A DNA stretch of 64,000 nucleotides from Alteromonas indica (GCA_003056425.1 PYVY01000011.1:1-64000); one strand, 5' to 3'. Positions 1-6,740 are shown, counted from the first letter of the stretch. The notes: a model not told the origin generated them from the letters alone. Numbers and translations: made by a program.

Positions 1-53
1 TCATGCTGCTTGATGGCCTTGATGATTTGTTCTTCGCTGTAGCGTTTTTTCAT
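1..53 (-). CDS. IS3-family transposase OrfA, N-terminal fragment (runs off the edge)
   Basis: Only the first 17 codons are visible, reading MKKRYSEEQIIKAIKQH. This matches the start of the helix-turn-helix OrfA proteins of IS3-family elements, which typically begin M-K-K-x-[FY]-[ST]-E-E-Q-I-I. OrfA binds the element ends and, after a programmed frameshift with OrfB, forms the active DDE transposase. The start at 53 is supported by a GGAG ribosome binding site eight bases upstream. The remainder lies left of the window, so whether the element is intact cannot be judged. Confidence 0.7.
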   Translation of the reverse strand, partial: MKKRYSEEQIIKAIKQH

Positions 54-127
54 TTTGAGATCTCCATTGTTGCCAGTTTATTGGAAATCTCATCAATGTC
101 ATGGTGTTATTTTTGGGGGAGAGGTCA
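1..127 (-). mobile_element. End of an IS3-family insertion sequence (cut by window edge)
   Basis: The left edge holds one end of an insertion sequence. Read on the minus strand, the end begins TGACCTCTCCCCC at 127, with the TG start typical of IS3-family ends, and is followed 74 bases later by an orfA start. The element interrupts the gene at 125-496, whose stop codon TGA is the first three bases of the element. The other end and any target duplication lie outside the window, so the boundary is inferred from one side only. Confidence 0.6.
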
Positions 128-496
128 ATCTGAAAGATAAGCCCTTTTAAATTTCAGGTGCTCCTCTATAGGGTCCACTTGAACTTCATTATTAGGGCCG
201 CCTGCGTAAAGGTTTGCGTAAGGATGAACGTTCTTTGCAAAATCAGTCCAGTGTTTTGTAATAAGGCCCATAACTCTGTCGGCATGACAGTAGTTGGAGG
301 TATTTCCTTCAACCTGGTCAATTAGGTGTGAAAGTACAGCTGAAGGTAATTCTTCAGGGTACCCAATCATAATGTCGCCGACATCCGGATCTCCTCGCAT
401 CCTTCCCATATTCAATGGAAGGACTCGATCGAAATATAGTGCGCCTTCTTTAAAATTGTCTAGGCACAAAATTGTGTCTGAGCGGTTGTAAGTCAT
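125..496 (-). CDS. Hypothetical integron-cassette protein, 3' end truncated by an IS
   Basis: A 123-residue protein that I do not recognise. It is hydrophilic and acidic with no signal peptide or membrane segment. It contains a GDPDVGDIMIGYPEELP stretch near residues 35-51 and ends KFKRAYLSD. It starts 13 bases after the attC site at 509-611, which is the normal position for a cassette gene, and is read in the same direction as its neighbours. Its stop codon coincides with the first bases of the IS end at 127, so the native protein was probably longer. It may still be expressed as a truncated product. Confidence 0.55.
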   Translation of the reverse strand: MTYNRSDTILCLDNFKEGALYFDRVLPLNMGRMRGDPDVGDIMIGYPEELPSAVLSHLIDQVEGNTSNYCHADRVMGLITKHWTDFAKNVHPYANLYAGGPNNEVQVDPIEEHLKFKRAYLSD

Positions 497-508
497 TTAT
501 TTCTCGTA

Positions 509-611
509 GCCTTAACGCCGTTTTAAGCGGCAAATTGCAGTTGACTAAAATAAGTGAGGCACGAACGAAGACACAATTGTAATTTGTCCTACTTGGAAGC
601 CCTTGTTAGGC
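509..611 (-). other. attC recombination site, VCR-like (after the DUF4145 cassette)
   Basis: On the minus strand the site opens with GCCTAACAA (R'' box, 611-605), directly after the stop of the DUF4145 gene. It closes with GGCGTTAAGGC (R' box, ending at 509), just before the next cassette gene. The TAACAA...GGCGTTA arrangement and the 103-bp length resemble the Vibrio cholerae repeat type of attC. Inner arms CAAATTACAATTG and the CCGC...GCGG segment near the R' end can fold. The position between two same-strand genes is exactly as expected. Confidence 0.75.
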
Positions 612-613
612 TT

Positions 614-1297
614 CTATGAACCAAATTCCGTATCAACTTTTGTTGGAATAATATAAATATCATTCAAAACATGCTCTACAACTTCCATAGCCAAACCTAG
701 CTGCTTTTCACTATGAGGTTTTACTTCGTGAGCCGCATCATTGCCTAAAGTTCGTATTTTATGAAGTATTGATGACCCAGCAGGAGTTAGTATTTGCTTA
801 ACTACTAAATCACCAATTTTTGCGTATAAATTTCCGCCTTCAGCATTCTTTTCTTTGCAAATAGTCTCTATTAACGCTCGAAGCCCTATACCAGCTAAGA
901 TGGGCGAATTGTTATTTAACGCACCAAGAGTTTCTTTGTATATACCACGAACTTTAACAGGTAGATAGTGCTCTTCATTCTCAAGTGTTTTACGACCTTC
1001 TATACGTGACGGGTACAATAGCTCCAACTCATCATATTCATATTCAGTGTCAGATATTCGGTAGTAATCCTCTGAGTTAGAACTTACATTTCTAAATGAT
1101 TTAGTTTTACATCCCCCACACTCAACGATTTGGTAGTCATCACACCATTGGAGTGACCAGTCACCATCTGTTTCTTCACCCCGAATATCCACCGAGACCA
1201 GTACTTTATGAGTTGTTTTTCCTGAACACTTTATGCATGGGAGCTCTAGTTCTGCATTTTGTGATTTATTGAGTTCTACATTTTTTGTTGATGCCAC
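614..1297 (-). CDS. DUF4145-domain protein with an N-terminal zinc ribbon (cassette gene)
   Basis: A 227-residue soluble protein starting at GTG. Two CxxC pairs (C21/C24 and C60/C63) suggest a zinc ribbon. Residues about 130-215 resemble the DUF4145 family, with the ALIETICKEK and LHKIRTLGNDAAHEVKP segments. DUF4145 is a helical domain found alone or joined to restriction or nuclease modules; its activity is not established, although a defence link is often suggested. The gene follows a GTTAGGC R' box at 1313-1319 and is followed immediately by an attC, so it is a complete integron cassette. No function beyond the domain can be assigned. Confidence 0.75.
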   Translation of the reverse strand: MASTKNVELNKSQNAELELPCIKCSGKTTHKVLVSVDIRGEETDGDWSLQWCDDYQIVECGGCKTKSFRNVSSNSEDYYRISDTEYEYDELELLYPSRIEGRKTLENEEHYLPVKVRGIYKETLGALNNNSPILAGIGLRALIETICKEKNAEGGNLYAKIGDLVVKQILTPAGSSILHKIRTLGNDAAHEVKPHSEKQLGLAMEVVEHVLNDIYIIPTKVDTEFGS

Positions 1298-1312
1298 TGT
1301 ATCTTCCTTGAA

Positions 1313-1319
1313 GCCTAAC
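1313..1319 (-). other. Isolated attC R' box (GTTAGGC) between cassettes
   Basis: GTTAGGC on the minus strand is a perfect GTTRRRY core site, 15 bases upstream of the DUF4145 start, and marks the cassette boundary. A matching R'' box with inner arms is not visible between here and the serine hydrolase stop at 1635, so the attC is decayed, very short or unusual. The 337-bp stretch 1298-1634 otherwise shows no gene; it holds this box and one copy of a 20-bp palindrome. Confidence 0.5.
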
Positions 1320-1325
1320 AGCTTG

Positions 1326-1345
1326 TTACTGAGACCTCATAGTAA
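1326..1345. repeat. 20-bp palindromic repeat, copy 1
   Basis: TTACTGAGACCTCATAGTAA, an imperfect inverted repeat (arms TTACT/AGTAA, extended by G and C on the outside). Three further copies occur at 5891-5910, 6079-6098 and 6175-6194, all within the integron region. The sequence next to copy 1 also aligns with the segment beside the R' box at 5760-5767, suggesting that both belong to related cassette junctions. Confidence 0.6.
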
Positions 1346-1634
1346 CACCCGGCTCCCCTAAAGAACCATATTTTGTGTTTACAAGGGAAAGACAAAATGT
1401 CTGTTTTACGTACGAAGCTGCCCGACAGTGAACACTAACGGTCCTTAATAGACAAAGAGCGAACGTATAACAATGTGATTTACCACATCTGACTTTGAGC
1501 AGAGGAAAGTACCCTGTTGGAATCGGCAGGCTCTTTAGGGTTGATAATGGTCAATCAGAGCTTGTCTGCCATCGCGTTATTATAAGTCCGCAGTGAACTT
1601 TCACCTCAATCAATCGCTAAAATTAACTTAAATA

Positions 1635-3008
1635 CTATTGCTGGCGTTTGAATTCATATTTACCACCACCTTGGCTGAGAACAAATCCATTTGAACGATT
1701 TGATGAGCTATTAGGTTCTTCGAAGTTGATAACGAGACCGGCAGGATCAAAACGAAACTTTGTTTCTGAATACGCTGTCAGTGGCACAGCGCCTTGTCCC
1801 TCTCCTTGGCTCATCAACCTTCCATCTTCAACCCAAAATCGAATTTTAATAGGAATTTGAGTGCTCGCAAATTGACCTTCGAATGAACTTAAAACTTTTT
1901 CACTTAGCGTTATCGATTTTGCAGAAAAGTCGGGAATATCAATTGAGTGACCGTACATGGTTTTTAGAACGGCAATCAACACCTCGTTAAAATTATAGTT
2001 TACCGCATTGCTTAGCACAGTTATGTTTAGCCCGTCTTCCGTATTATAACCAGCTGCGGAGACGAATCCGTCGATGCCACCAAAATGCCCGTAAAATTGC
2101 TTCTCGCCAAACGGGGCAGCAGTCATACCTAAACCATAACCATCCTCGAGCTTCATCATGGCACTTAACGAGTCGTTTGATACCAGTTTACCTTCAAACA
2201 AGGCAGTAAAAAACTCATTGGTATCTTTTGCATTAGAAACAATCGCCCCTGCGCCATGAGGCGCACTCATATGCGTTTCAGGGTGTTTGACCCAATGCGC
2301 GTTGTAGCGATACGACGAGGCCTCATTTTCTTCAATTTCAATGCTATTGCCGTAATAGGTGCTATCCAGATTTAACGGTTGCGTAATGTTCCTAGCAATT
2401 ACTTCTTGCAGCGGCTGGCCGTAAAGCGACTCAATGATAAAGCCTAAAAGTACGTAGTTGGAGTTGGAATACTTATGTTTACTCCCCGGGCTAAACTCGG
2501 GCTGATATCCTCGGATCCGCGAGATAAGCTGCTCTTCAGTCTGCGGTGTTGTCATAAAACTCATGTAGTCAGGGTCATTGGTATAGTTAAATATTCCTGA
2601 ACGGTGACTCAACAAATGTTTAATATTGATTTGTGCTGCGTTGGGGATGGCAGGATAGAACTGGTTTAGCTTCGTATCCAAACTGAGCTTATTATTTTCG
2701 ATAAGCTGCATTATCAGTACCGCTGTGAAGGTCTTAGTCACCGAGCCAATCCGAAAACGTGTCTGGGCAGAAATAGGAACATTGCCTTCAACCGATGCCA
2801 GACCCGCGTAGTGCTCATAGCGTGGCACACCACTATCTGTAACATACACCGCAGTCATAATCTTATTGTTGTCACTAAGGGTGGTGAGATAGGTATCCAG
2901 TTTGGCTTGATGCTGATCAAAACTTTGCGCAGCAATGGGGAGTGTGAATAGTATGGCTGCGAATTTCGCCCAAATTACCATTAATTTTAACTTTGTCTTC
3001 CTTTCCAT
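1635..3008 (-). CDS. Secreted serine hydrolase of the beta-lactamase class C / DD-peptidase family
   Basis: A 457-residue protein with an N-terminal hydrophobic signal (about residues 8-28, ending IAAQS), so probably exported. It has the three motifs of the penicillin-binding, class C beta-lactamase fold: S89-V-T-K92 (nucleophile and base), Y180-S-N182, and HFGG near residue 307 in place of KTG. The C-terminal ~100 residues form an extra beta domain, as in many COG1680 hydrolases. Such enzymes act on peptide or ester substrates; the substrate here is unknown and beta-lactam resistance cannot be inferred. It lies among integron cassettes on their strand, though it is large for a cassette and its own attC is not clear. 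Confidence 0.85.
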   Translation of the reverse strand: MERKTKLKLMVIWAKFAAILFTLPIAAQSFDQHQAKLDTYLTTLSDNNKIMTAVYVTDSGVPRYEHYAGLASVEGNVPISAQTRFRIGSVTKTFTAVLIMQLIENNKLSLDTKLNQFYPAIPNAAQINIKHLLSHRSGIFNYTNDPDYMSFMTTPQTEEQLISRIRGYQPEFSPGSKHKYSNSNYVLLGFIIESLYGQPLQEVIARNITQPLNLDSTYYGNSIEIEENEASSYRYNAHWVKHPETHMSAPHGAGAIVSNAKDTNEFFTALFEGKLVSNDSLSAMMKLEDGYGLGMTAAPFGEKQFYGHFGGIDGFVSAAGYNTEDGLNITVLSNAVNYNFNEVLIAVLKTMYGHSIDIPDFSAKSITLSEKVLSSFEGQFASTQIPIKIRFWVEDGRLMSQGEGQGAVPLTAYSETKFRFDPAGLVINFEEPNSSSNRSNGFVLSQGGGKYEFKRQQ

Positions 3009-3280
3009 TTTAATTCCCTGATCCTGTAAACTAAATTAATGTTTTCCAGGTTTCTTATCATAATACTATGATGGTCAAAAAGCGACCAAGAATCATAAAG
3101 CAAAAGCTCAAAATAGATGTAGGAATACGTGTGATTGCCTAAGTAAGGATTTACTTATTTTACAAAGTAACCACGTGCAGATGTGCTACTCCCTAGTCGC
3201 TTTATTCTGTGATGCGCTCGTTTAATTCCGATTTGGAAAATATCCGCATCTTGCTCATTGGTGCCATTACGAAATTAGTG

Positions 3281-3330
3281 GGCTAACGACTACTTTACGT
3301 ATGAAGAACACTAGCGACTGCGTTTATGCA
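3281..3330 (-). other. Probable short attC site (left end of the toxin-antitoxin cassette)
   Basis: On the minus strand the site runs from TGCATAAAC (3330) to GTCGTTAGCC (ending 3281). GTTAGCC is a perfect R' core; the left box is only approximate. Arms AACGCAGTCG and AGTAGTCGTT can pair imperfectly. At 50 bp it is short for an attC. It lies just where a boundary is needed between the serine hydrolase and the inverted toxin-antitoxin genes. Confidence 0.45.
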
Positions 3331-3397
3331 TTTGTCAGTGGCCGTAAATTTAATAGCTGTGCTAACATTTGTACGCACATTGCATAAGGAGTTTACC

Positions 3398-3682
3398 ATG
3401 GATACTCGCATACAATTTAGAGTAGATGAAGAAACTAAACGGCTAGCTCAGATAATGGCCGAAAGCCAAGGGCGCACTTTAAGTGACGCTTGTAGAGAGC
3501 TTACGGAAGAACTTGCTGAACAGCAACGCAAAATAATTACTCATGATCAGTGGCTTACTGAAGAGGTGAATGCTGCCTTTAATGAATTAGAATGTGGGAA
3601 AAGTAAGTTTGTCAGTCATGAAGAGGCGAATTTGGACATGGAAGCTCGAAGAATGAAAATTAGAAATAAAGCCAGAAAATGA
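3398..3682 (+). CDS. RelB/DinJ-like antitoxin
   Basis: A 94-residue protein with an N-terminal ribbon-helix-helix-like segment (MDTRIQFRVDEETKRLAQ) followed by a charged helical tail, typical of RelB/DinJ antitoxins that bind both DNA and the partner toxin. The ATG at 3398 is chosen because a strong AAGGAG site lies seven bases upstream; an in-frame extension to 3326 lacks one. The stop overlaps the toxin start (ATGA), so the two are translationally coupled. It probably represses its own promoter. The pair runs opposite to the surrounding cassettes, so it needs its own promoter in the 3331-3397 region. Confidence 0.85.
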   Translation: MDTRIQFRVDEETKRLAQIMAESQGRTLSDACRELTEELAEQQRKIITHDQWLTEEVNAAFNELECGKSKFVSHEEANLDMEARRMKIRNKARK

Positions 3683-3960
3683 TCGTTTGGGAAAAAAGTT
3701 CGCTGGACGACCGTGAGGCTATTTTCGAGTTTCTATACGAATTTAACCCATTAGCCGCAGAAAAAACTGATGCAATAATTTCGAATCAAGCCGAAAACTT
3801 GAATCAACAACCTCCAATGGGAGTTGAGAGAGAGGGAATACCGGGAAGGTTGTTAATAATTCCTGAGGTTTCTACGATTGTTTCATATTTCATAAAAGAC
3901 GATATCATTCATATGCTGCGAGTTTTACACCAAAAACAAAAATTTCCTGCAGGTAACTAA
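3679..3960 (+). CDS. RelE/ParE-superfamily toxin
   Basis: A 93-residue protein fitting the RelE/ParE fold: an N-terminal helix with DREAIFEFLYE, a central EREGIPGRLLIIPEVSTIVSYFI strand segment (given here for orientation at residues about 52-74), and a C-terminal MLRVLHQKQKFP strand. RelE relatives cut ribosome-bound mRNA, ParE relatives poison gyrase; which applies here cannot be read from sequence. It overlaps the antitoxin by four bases. Its stop codon TAA (3958-3960) is the complement of the TTA that opens the cassette at the recombination point of the neighbouring attC, so the gene occupies the cassette to its last base. Confidence 0.8.
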   Translation: MIVWEKSSLDDREAIFEFLYEFNPLAAEKTDAIISNQAENLNQQPPMGVEREGIPGRLLIIPEVSTIVSYFIKDDIIHMLRVLHQKQKFPAGN

Positions 3961-4026
3961 CGCCTTGCTCACCGGAACACTTGGAGCGCAGCGAGTAATT
4001 TTCCCGAGTGCAGCAATTTGTTATGC
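3955..4026 (-). other. attC recombination site (72 bp)
   Basis: On the minus strand the site opens GCATAACAA (R'' at 4026-4020) and closes GGCGTTAGTT (R' at 3961-3955). Inner arms TTGCT...GGGAA and TTCCGG...AGCAA pair, and the centre carries ACTCGCTGCGCTC, a segment common in attC loops. It directly follows the broken gene at 4021-4581, whose TAA stop lies inside the R'' box, and abuts the inverted toxin gene on the other side. This is one of the clearest attC sites in the window. Confidence 0.8.
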
Positions 4027-4581
4027 ATTTCCGCTGGGTAGCGTTGGAAACTCTACTGCGGCCATCAAGGCAGTAAGCTCGCGTTTGAACTCATAGTCTC
4101 CCATATATGCCTGAGCAATCGCCCCCAACCACGTAATCTTATATTGCATGGAGTTGCCGATCTTCTCAAACCTAATCCGGTGCTTCCCGACCGCATCATG
4201 GCCAAGCAGGTAAATATGAAATGCGAGATCATCCCAGTCCTCTAGGGTTTCGGGCGTCGGGTCGACTACTACCTCAAAACCGTCCAGAAAATCCGGAGTG
4301 TATTCTTCGACGGTGCACAGCCTAAATCCGCCCTCGTGCCAATAATTGGAAGACAGTGTGCATGAGTGATAATTATCTCAAACAATCGGCGCCGCTCAGC
4401 CAGATGGATAGTCGACATCCTCATCGTCTTCTATATCGCGCTCCGCATAGTAATCAGCTGACTCAAGATGCAGATTGAACCACACATCTTCACCCACCAC
4501 TTTCGCCGACCATGAGAACGCCTTGATTGGATGCCCTTCTGGCCAAGGATTGTCCTTGAAGTAAATTCTGCCAGGTTGCAT
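4021..4581 (-). pseudogene. Broken cassette gene with two in-frame TGA codons
   Basis: From the ATG at 4581 the frame reads 61 residues to a TGA (4396-4398), continues five codons to a second TGA (4378-4380), then stays open for 118 more codons to TAA at 4021-4023. The downstream part reads naturally (LSSNYWHEGGFRL, FHIYLLGHDAVGKHRIRFEK) and has no start codon of its own nearby. The simplest reading is one ancestral ~186-residue cassette protein in which two TGG tryptophan codons became TGA. I do not recognise the family. A short 61-residue product is possible but looks incomplete. Confidence 0.7.
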
Positions 4582-4598
4582 GTGCCAATCCTATTGAT

Positions 4599-4698
4599 GC
4601 ATAAGGCCCAAGAAGGGACAATTATATGTGGGCTAAAATACAACACGAAGTGGCGGCCCCCCCCATATAAATGTCCCGCTTACTTGATTTGTAAGGTG
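4599..4698 (-). other. Degraded attC site after the GNAT cassette
   Basis: On the minus strand the site starts CACCTTAC (4698-4691) right after the GNAT gene and ends CTTATGC (4605-4599) ahead of the next gene. The inner architecture is intact: CAAG...CTTG and GGGACA...TGTCCC arms pair, as in VCR-type sites. However, both outer boxes carry a change in the core (TTAC for TAAC, CTTA for GTTA), which would be expected to block integrase cleavage. Confidence 0.55.
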
Positions 4699-4699
4699 T

Positions 4700-5182
4700 T
4701 TAAATCACCTTTTGCCAAAATAAAGCTTTTCCCATTTTAGGATCTAGTTCATAACCATCGAAGCCGAATTTCATATAAGAATTCCTAGCGATCTCGTTAC
4801 CCTCTAAAACTTCTAATGTGATTTTACAACAGCCTTTTTCTTTAGCTCTTTCTTCAACTTTAGCTAACATTCGCTGACTAATACCAAGCCCTCTATATTC
4901 TTTGGCTACTACTATATCGTGTATATTTATAAGAGGTTTACACTTAAACGTTGAAAACGCTTCAAAACAATTAATTAACCCTGCAGGTTTACCATCAACA
5001 TAACAAATAACACTAAATGCATGTGGGATTTTAGATAACTCTACTGCAAGGTTTTGCTTTACGAAATCCGATAAGGGTGCACCACCGCCCATAGGATCTT
5101 CCGCGTAATTATTCAATAGAGAACCAACATCACCTGCATGTTGGTTATTCAAATAATCTGCAATCATTACTTCTACGTTCAT
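4700..5182 (-). CDS. GNAT-family N-acetyltransferase (cassette gene)
   Basis: A 160-residue GNAT acyltransferase that would transfer an acetyl group from acetyl-CoA to an amine. The acetyl-CoA loop (motif A) is visible as IVVAKEYRGLGISQRML around residues 90-106, with the R/Q-x-x-G-x-G/A pattern, followed by the ITLEVLEGNEIARNSYMKFGF strand and helix that end the fold. Its substrate is unknown; cassette-borne GNATs include aminoglycoside, toxin-like and polyamine enzymes. It lies on the minus strand between attC sites at 5199-5306 and 4599-4698. It is cytosolic, with no signal peptide. Confidence 0.88.
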   Translation of the reverse strand: MNVEVMIADYLNNQHAGDVGSLLNNYAEDPMGGGAPLSDFVKQNLAVELSKIPHAFSVICYVDGKPAGLINCFEAFSTFKCKPLINIHDIVVAKEYRGLGISQRMLAKVEERAKEKGCCKITLEVLEGNEIARNSYMKFGFDGYELDPKMGKALFWQKVI

Positions 5183-5198
5183 TTTATCTCCATACTAC

Positions 5199-5306
5199 GA
5201 TAAACACCTAAAGCCTCAAACACCGGCTTTGTGAAGTTGGAGGCTTTTTTGCGTAAGCGAAAAAGATGACAGCTTTACCAAGTCCGTGTGCTTTAATTTG
5301 TTAGAG
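5199..5306 (-). other. attC recombination site (108 bp)
   Basis: On the minus strand CTCTAACAA (R'', 5306-5298) comes straight after the stop of the gene at 5307-5756. GTTTATC (R', 5205-5199) comes 16 bases before the GNAT start. Arms AAATTAAAGC and GCTTTAGGTG pair. An internal AAAGCCTC...GAGGCTTT hairpin looks like a terminator but is better read as part of the foldable attC. The R' core deviates from GTTRRRY at one position. Confidence 0.6.
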
Positions 5307-5756
5307 CTAGTCACTGCTTGAGCCAATAAATATCCATCGCTGACCTTTTGAATGGATGTCATACGCAAAATCCCAAAATACTGGATAAGAAGGATGACCA
5401 TTTTTGAAGCCAAATTCCACAACCATTTCTGCATCTTCGATACCGATACTTGAAAATACCTTGCCCATTAATTCGGATATTTCAACCTTTTTAGATTCTA
5501 TCTCTAAGGGGCCTGAACTTGTATCACCTTTATATAAAACCATATCTATAATTTCAGATATTGCTTCGTTCGGTGTTGAAGGAACTACACCTGAAATTTT
5601 GCAATCTTTTGAAACCAACTTTTTGAGAGCATCGGATAGGCCCATCTCTGGATCGGTAGGACCATAAAGATTAAACCAAACTTCGTAGTTAATTCCATAA
5701 AGAAGATGTTCGATTTTTTTGAACTCTTCCATCCTTGTATCTCGCACGATTCTCAT
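5307..5756 (-). CDS. Hypothetical cassette protein, first after the integrase remnant
   Basis: A 149-residue, acidic, apparently soluble protein that I do not recognise. It has no signal peptide or membrane helix. Features are an N-terminal MRIVRDTRMEEFKKIEHLLYG helix (residues 1-21), a central GDTSSGPLEI turn and an aromatic C-terminal part (PVFWDFAYD, RWIFIG). A GTTAGGG box at 5761-5767 precedes the start and an attC follows the stop, so it is a complete cassette. As the cassette closest to the integrase remnant it was probably the last acquired, if the usual insertion order held. Confidence 0.65.
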   Translation of the reverse strand: MRIVRDTRMEEFKKIEHLLYGINYEVWFNLYGPTDPEMGLSDALKKLVSKDCKISGVVPSTPNEAISEIIDMVLYKGDTSSGPLEIESKKVEISELMGKVFSSIGIEDAEMVVEFGFKNGHPSYPVFWDFAYDIHSKGQRWIFIGSSSD

Positions 5757-5890
5757 AGAGCCCTAACATCTTATTATAAAGAATTCACAGTAACACCGAG
5801 CTGGTTTCATGCAACAAATCTCCATATTCATTATTAATAACAGTACTCTATAAACGAAATCAGATTTAATAACACCGGTTTATAAGTGTA

Positions 5891-5910
5891 TTACTGAGAC
5901 TGCATAGTAA
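5891..5910. repeat. 20-bp palindromic repeat, copy 2
   Basis: TTACTGAGACTGCATAGTAA, same family as 1326-1345. On the minus strand it is followed by ACAC...GTGT arms and a TATTA box, arranged like a very small attC. Confidence 0.6.
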
Positions 5911-6078
5911 TTACAAACAAGATTCGTTGACTAGCCCAGTAAAGTCAATCAGTTAGCCTTTTCATGCGCCGTGATTTGCGGGTTACTATGACAACGTATT
6001 AATTGCATTATCAAATCATAAGCCATTTTCAGTTGGAATGGGGGCTAACGCCGCATTTTAGTATAAAAGCGTTGCGTG

Positions 6079-6098
6079 TTACTGAGACTTCTTAGTAA
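6079..6098. repeat. 20-bp palindromic repeat, copy 3
   Basis: TTACTGAGACTTCTTAGTAA. On the minus strand its CAGTAAC end leads into a small hairpin ending GCGTTAGCC, an arrangement similar to the other copies. Confidence 0.6.
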
Positions 6099-6174
6099 TT
6101 CTTGGCGATATACTGTACCAAACCCCAGCCACTGTTCAGGGTAGGAGCGAATGATTCAAATTTTATGATGAGTG

Positions 6175-6194
6175 TTACTGAGCCTTCTCAGTAA
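6175..6194. repeat. 20-bp palindromic repeat, copy 4 (perfect)
   Basis: TTACTGAGCCTTCTCAGTAA, with perfect eight-base arms and a four-base centre. It lies 28 bases before the start codon of the integrase remnant, so it could affect integrase expression or belong to the old attI region. Confidence 0.65.
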
Positions 6195-6222
6195 TTACAC
6201 CCAGTCGTATATTGGGTATCTC

Positions 6223-6740
6223 ATGGGTCAAAGCCCCTTTTTAGACCACATTGGCAGTATCATGCGCACTAAGCATTACGCAATCCAAACAGAGAAAACT
6301 ATCTGTTATGGATCAAGCGTTTTATTATGTTCAATCAGAAGCGCCCCCCTAAGGAGCGAGGTGAGCAGGAGATAACGGAGTTTTTAACCTACTTAGCGGT
6401 TAAGCGTCATGTGACATCATCCACACAAAACTTTGCCTTTTGCGCCATCGTATTTATGTATAAACATGTCTTTGAACGTGAACTGCCATTACTACCGGAC
6501 CTACCGACGCGACAAAATCCTCCTTCTATATTTTGGCGATCTTTATTTCAACGAACTTTCGAATTCGCTAACAGCTAAATTTTTCACGGGGTTCCATCAG
6601 GCGTTTGAGTGCAGGCCATCAGAATGTTCAAGAGTGCTTATCAATTTAGAAGATACATGGTGAACGAAAAATACCCTGCCATATCTTTGTGCTTTATACT
6701 TTATGGCGGTAGTGAGCGAAAGATGACTCTCGCTTAGGAA
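6223..6740 (+). pseudogene. intI: Integron integrase (IntI) remnant, N-terminal part, frameshifted
   Basis: From ATG 6223 the reading is MGQSPFLDHIGSIMRTKHYA..TEKT, then a one-base deletion near 6298 shifts the frame. It continues WIKRFIMFNQKRPP, GEQEITEFLTYLAV and STQNFAFCAIVFMYKHV, all characteristic of the SAM-like N-terminal domain of integron integrases. A stop follows at 6576, and a trace (AISLCFILYGGSER, about 6677-6716) resembles the start of the catalytic domain. The catalytic R...HxxR...Y region is missing; a full IntI is about 320 residues. It points away from the cassettes, the normal integron layout. It is almost certainly inactive. Confidence 0.8.

Larger units (their letters stand above)
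5757..6222. other. Gene-free stretch between first cassette and integrase remnant (attI region)
   Basis: These 466 bases hold no convincing gene. An integron attI site and cassette promoter would be expected here, between the divergent integrase and the first cassette. I can point to a GTTAGGG box (5761-5767), a possible small attC-like hairpin on the minus strand ending GCGGCGTTAGCC (6043-6078), and three copies of the 20-bp palindrome. An attI sequence cannot be identified by eye. Confidence 0.4.

Noticed and set aside
1326..1345. Palindromes as LexA boxes
   Set aside because: LexA sites need CTGT-N8-ACAG; these read TTACTGAG...AGTAA and do not fit.
4378..4398. TGA codons as selenocysteine or other recoding
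   Set aside because: There is no SECIS-like hairpin after either TGA that I can see, two such codons so close would be odd, and a one-base change from TGG explains both.
5213..5250. AAAGCCTC...GAGGCTTT hairpin read as a rho-independent terminator
   Set aside because: It lies wholly inside the attC between 5199 and 5306, has a 20-base loop and no good T-run on the minus strand, so it is better explained as attC structure.
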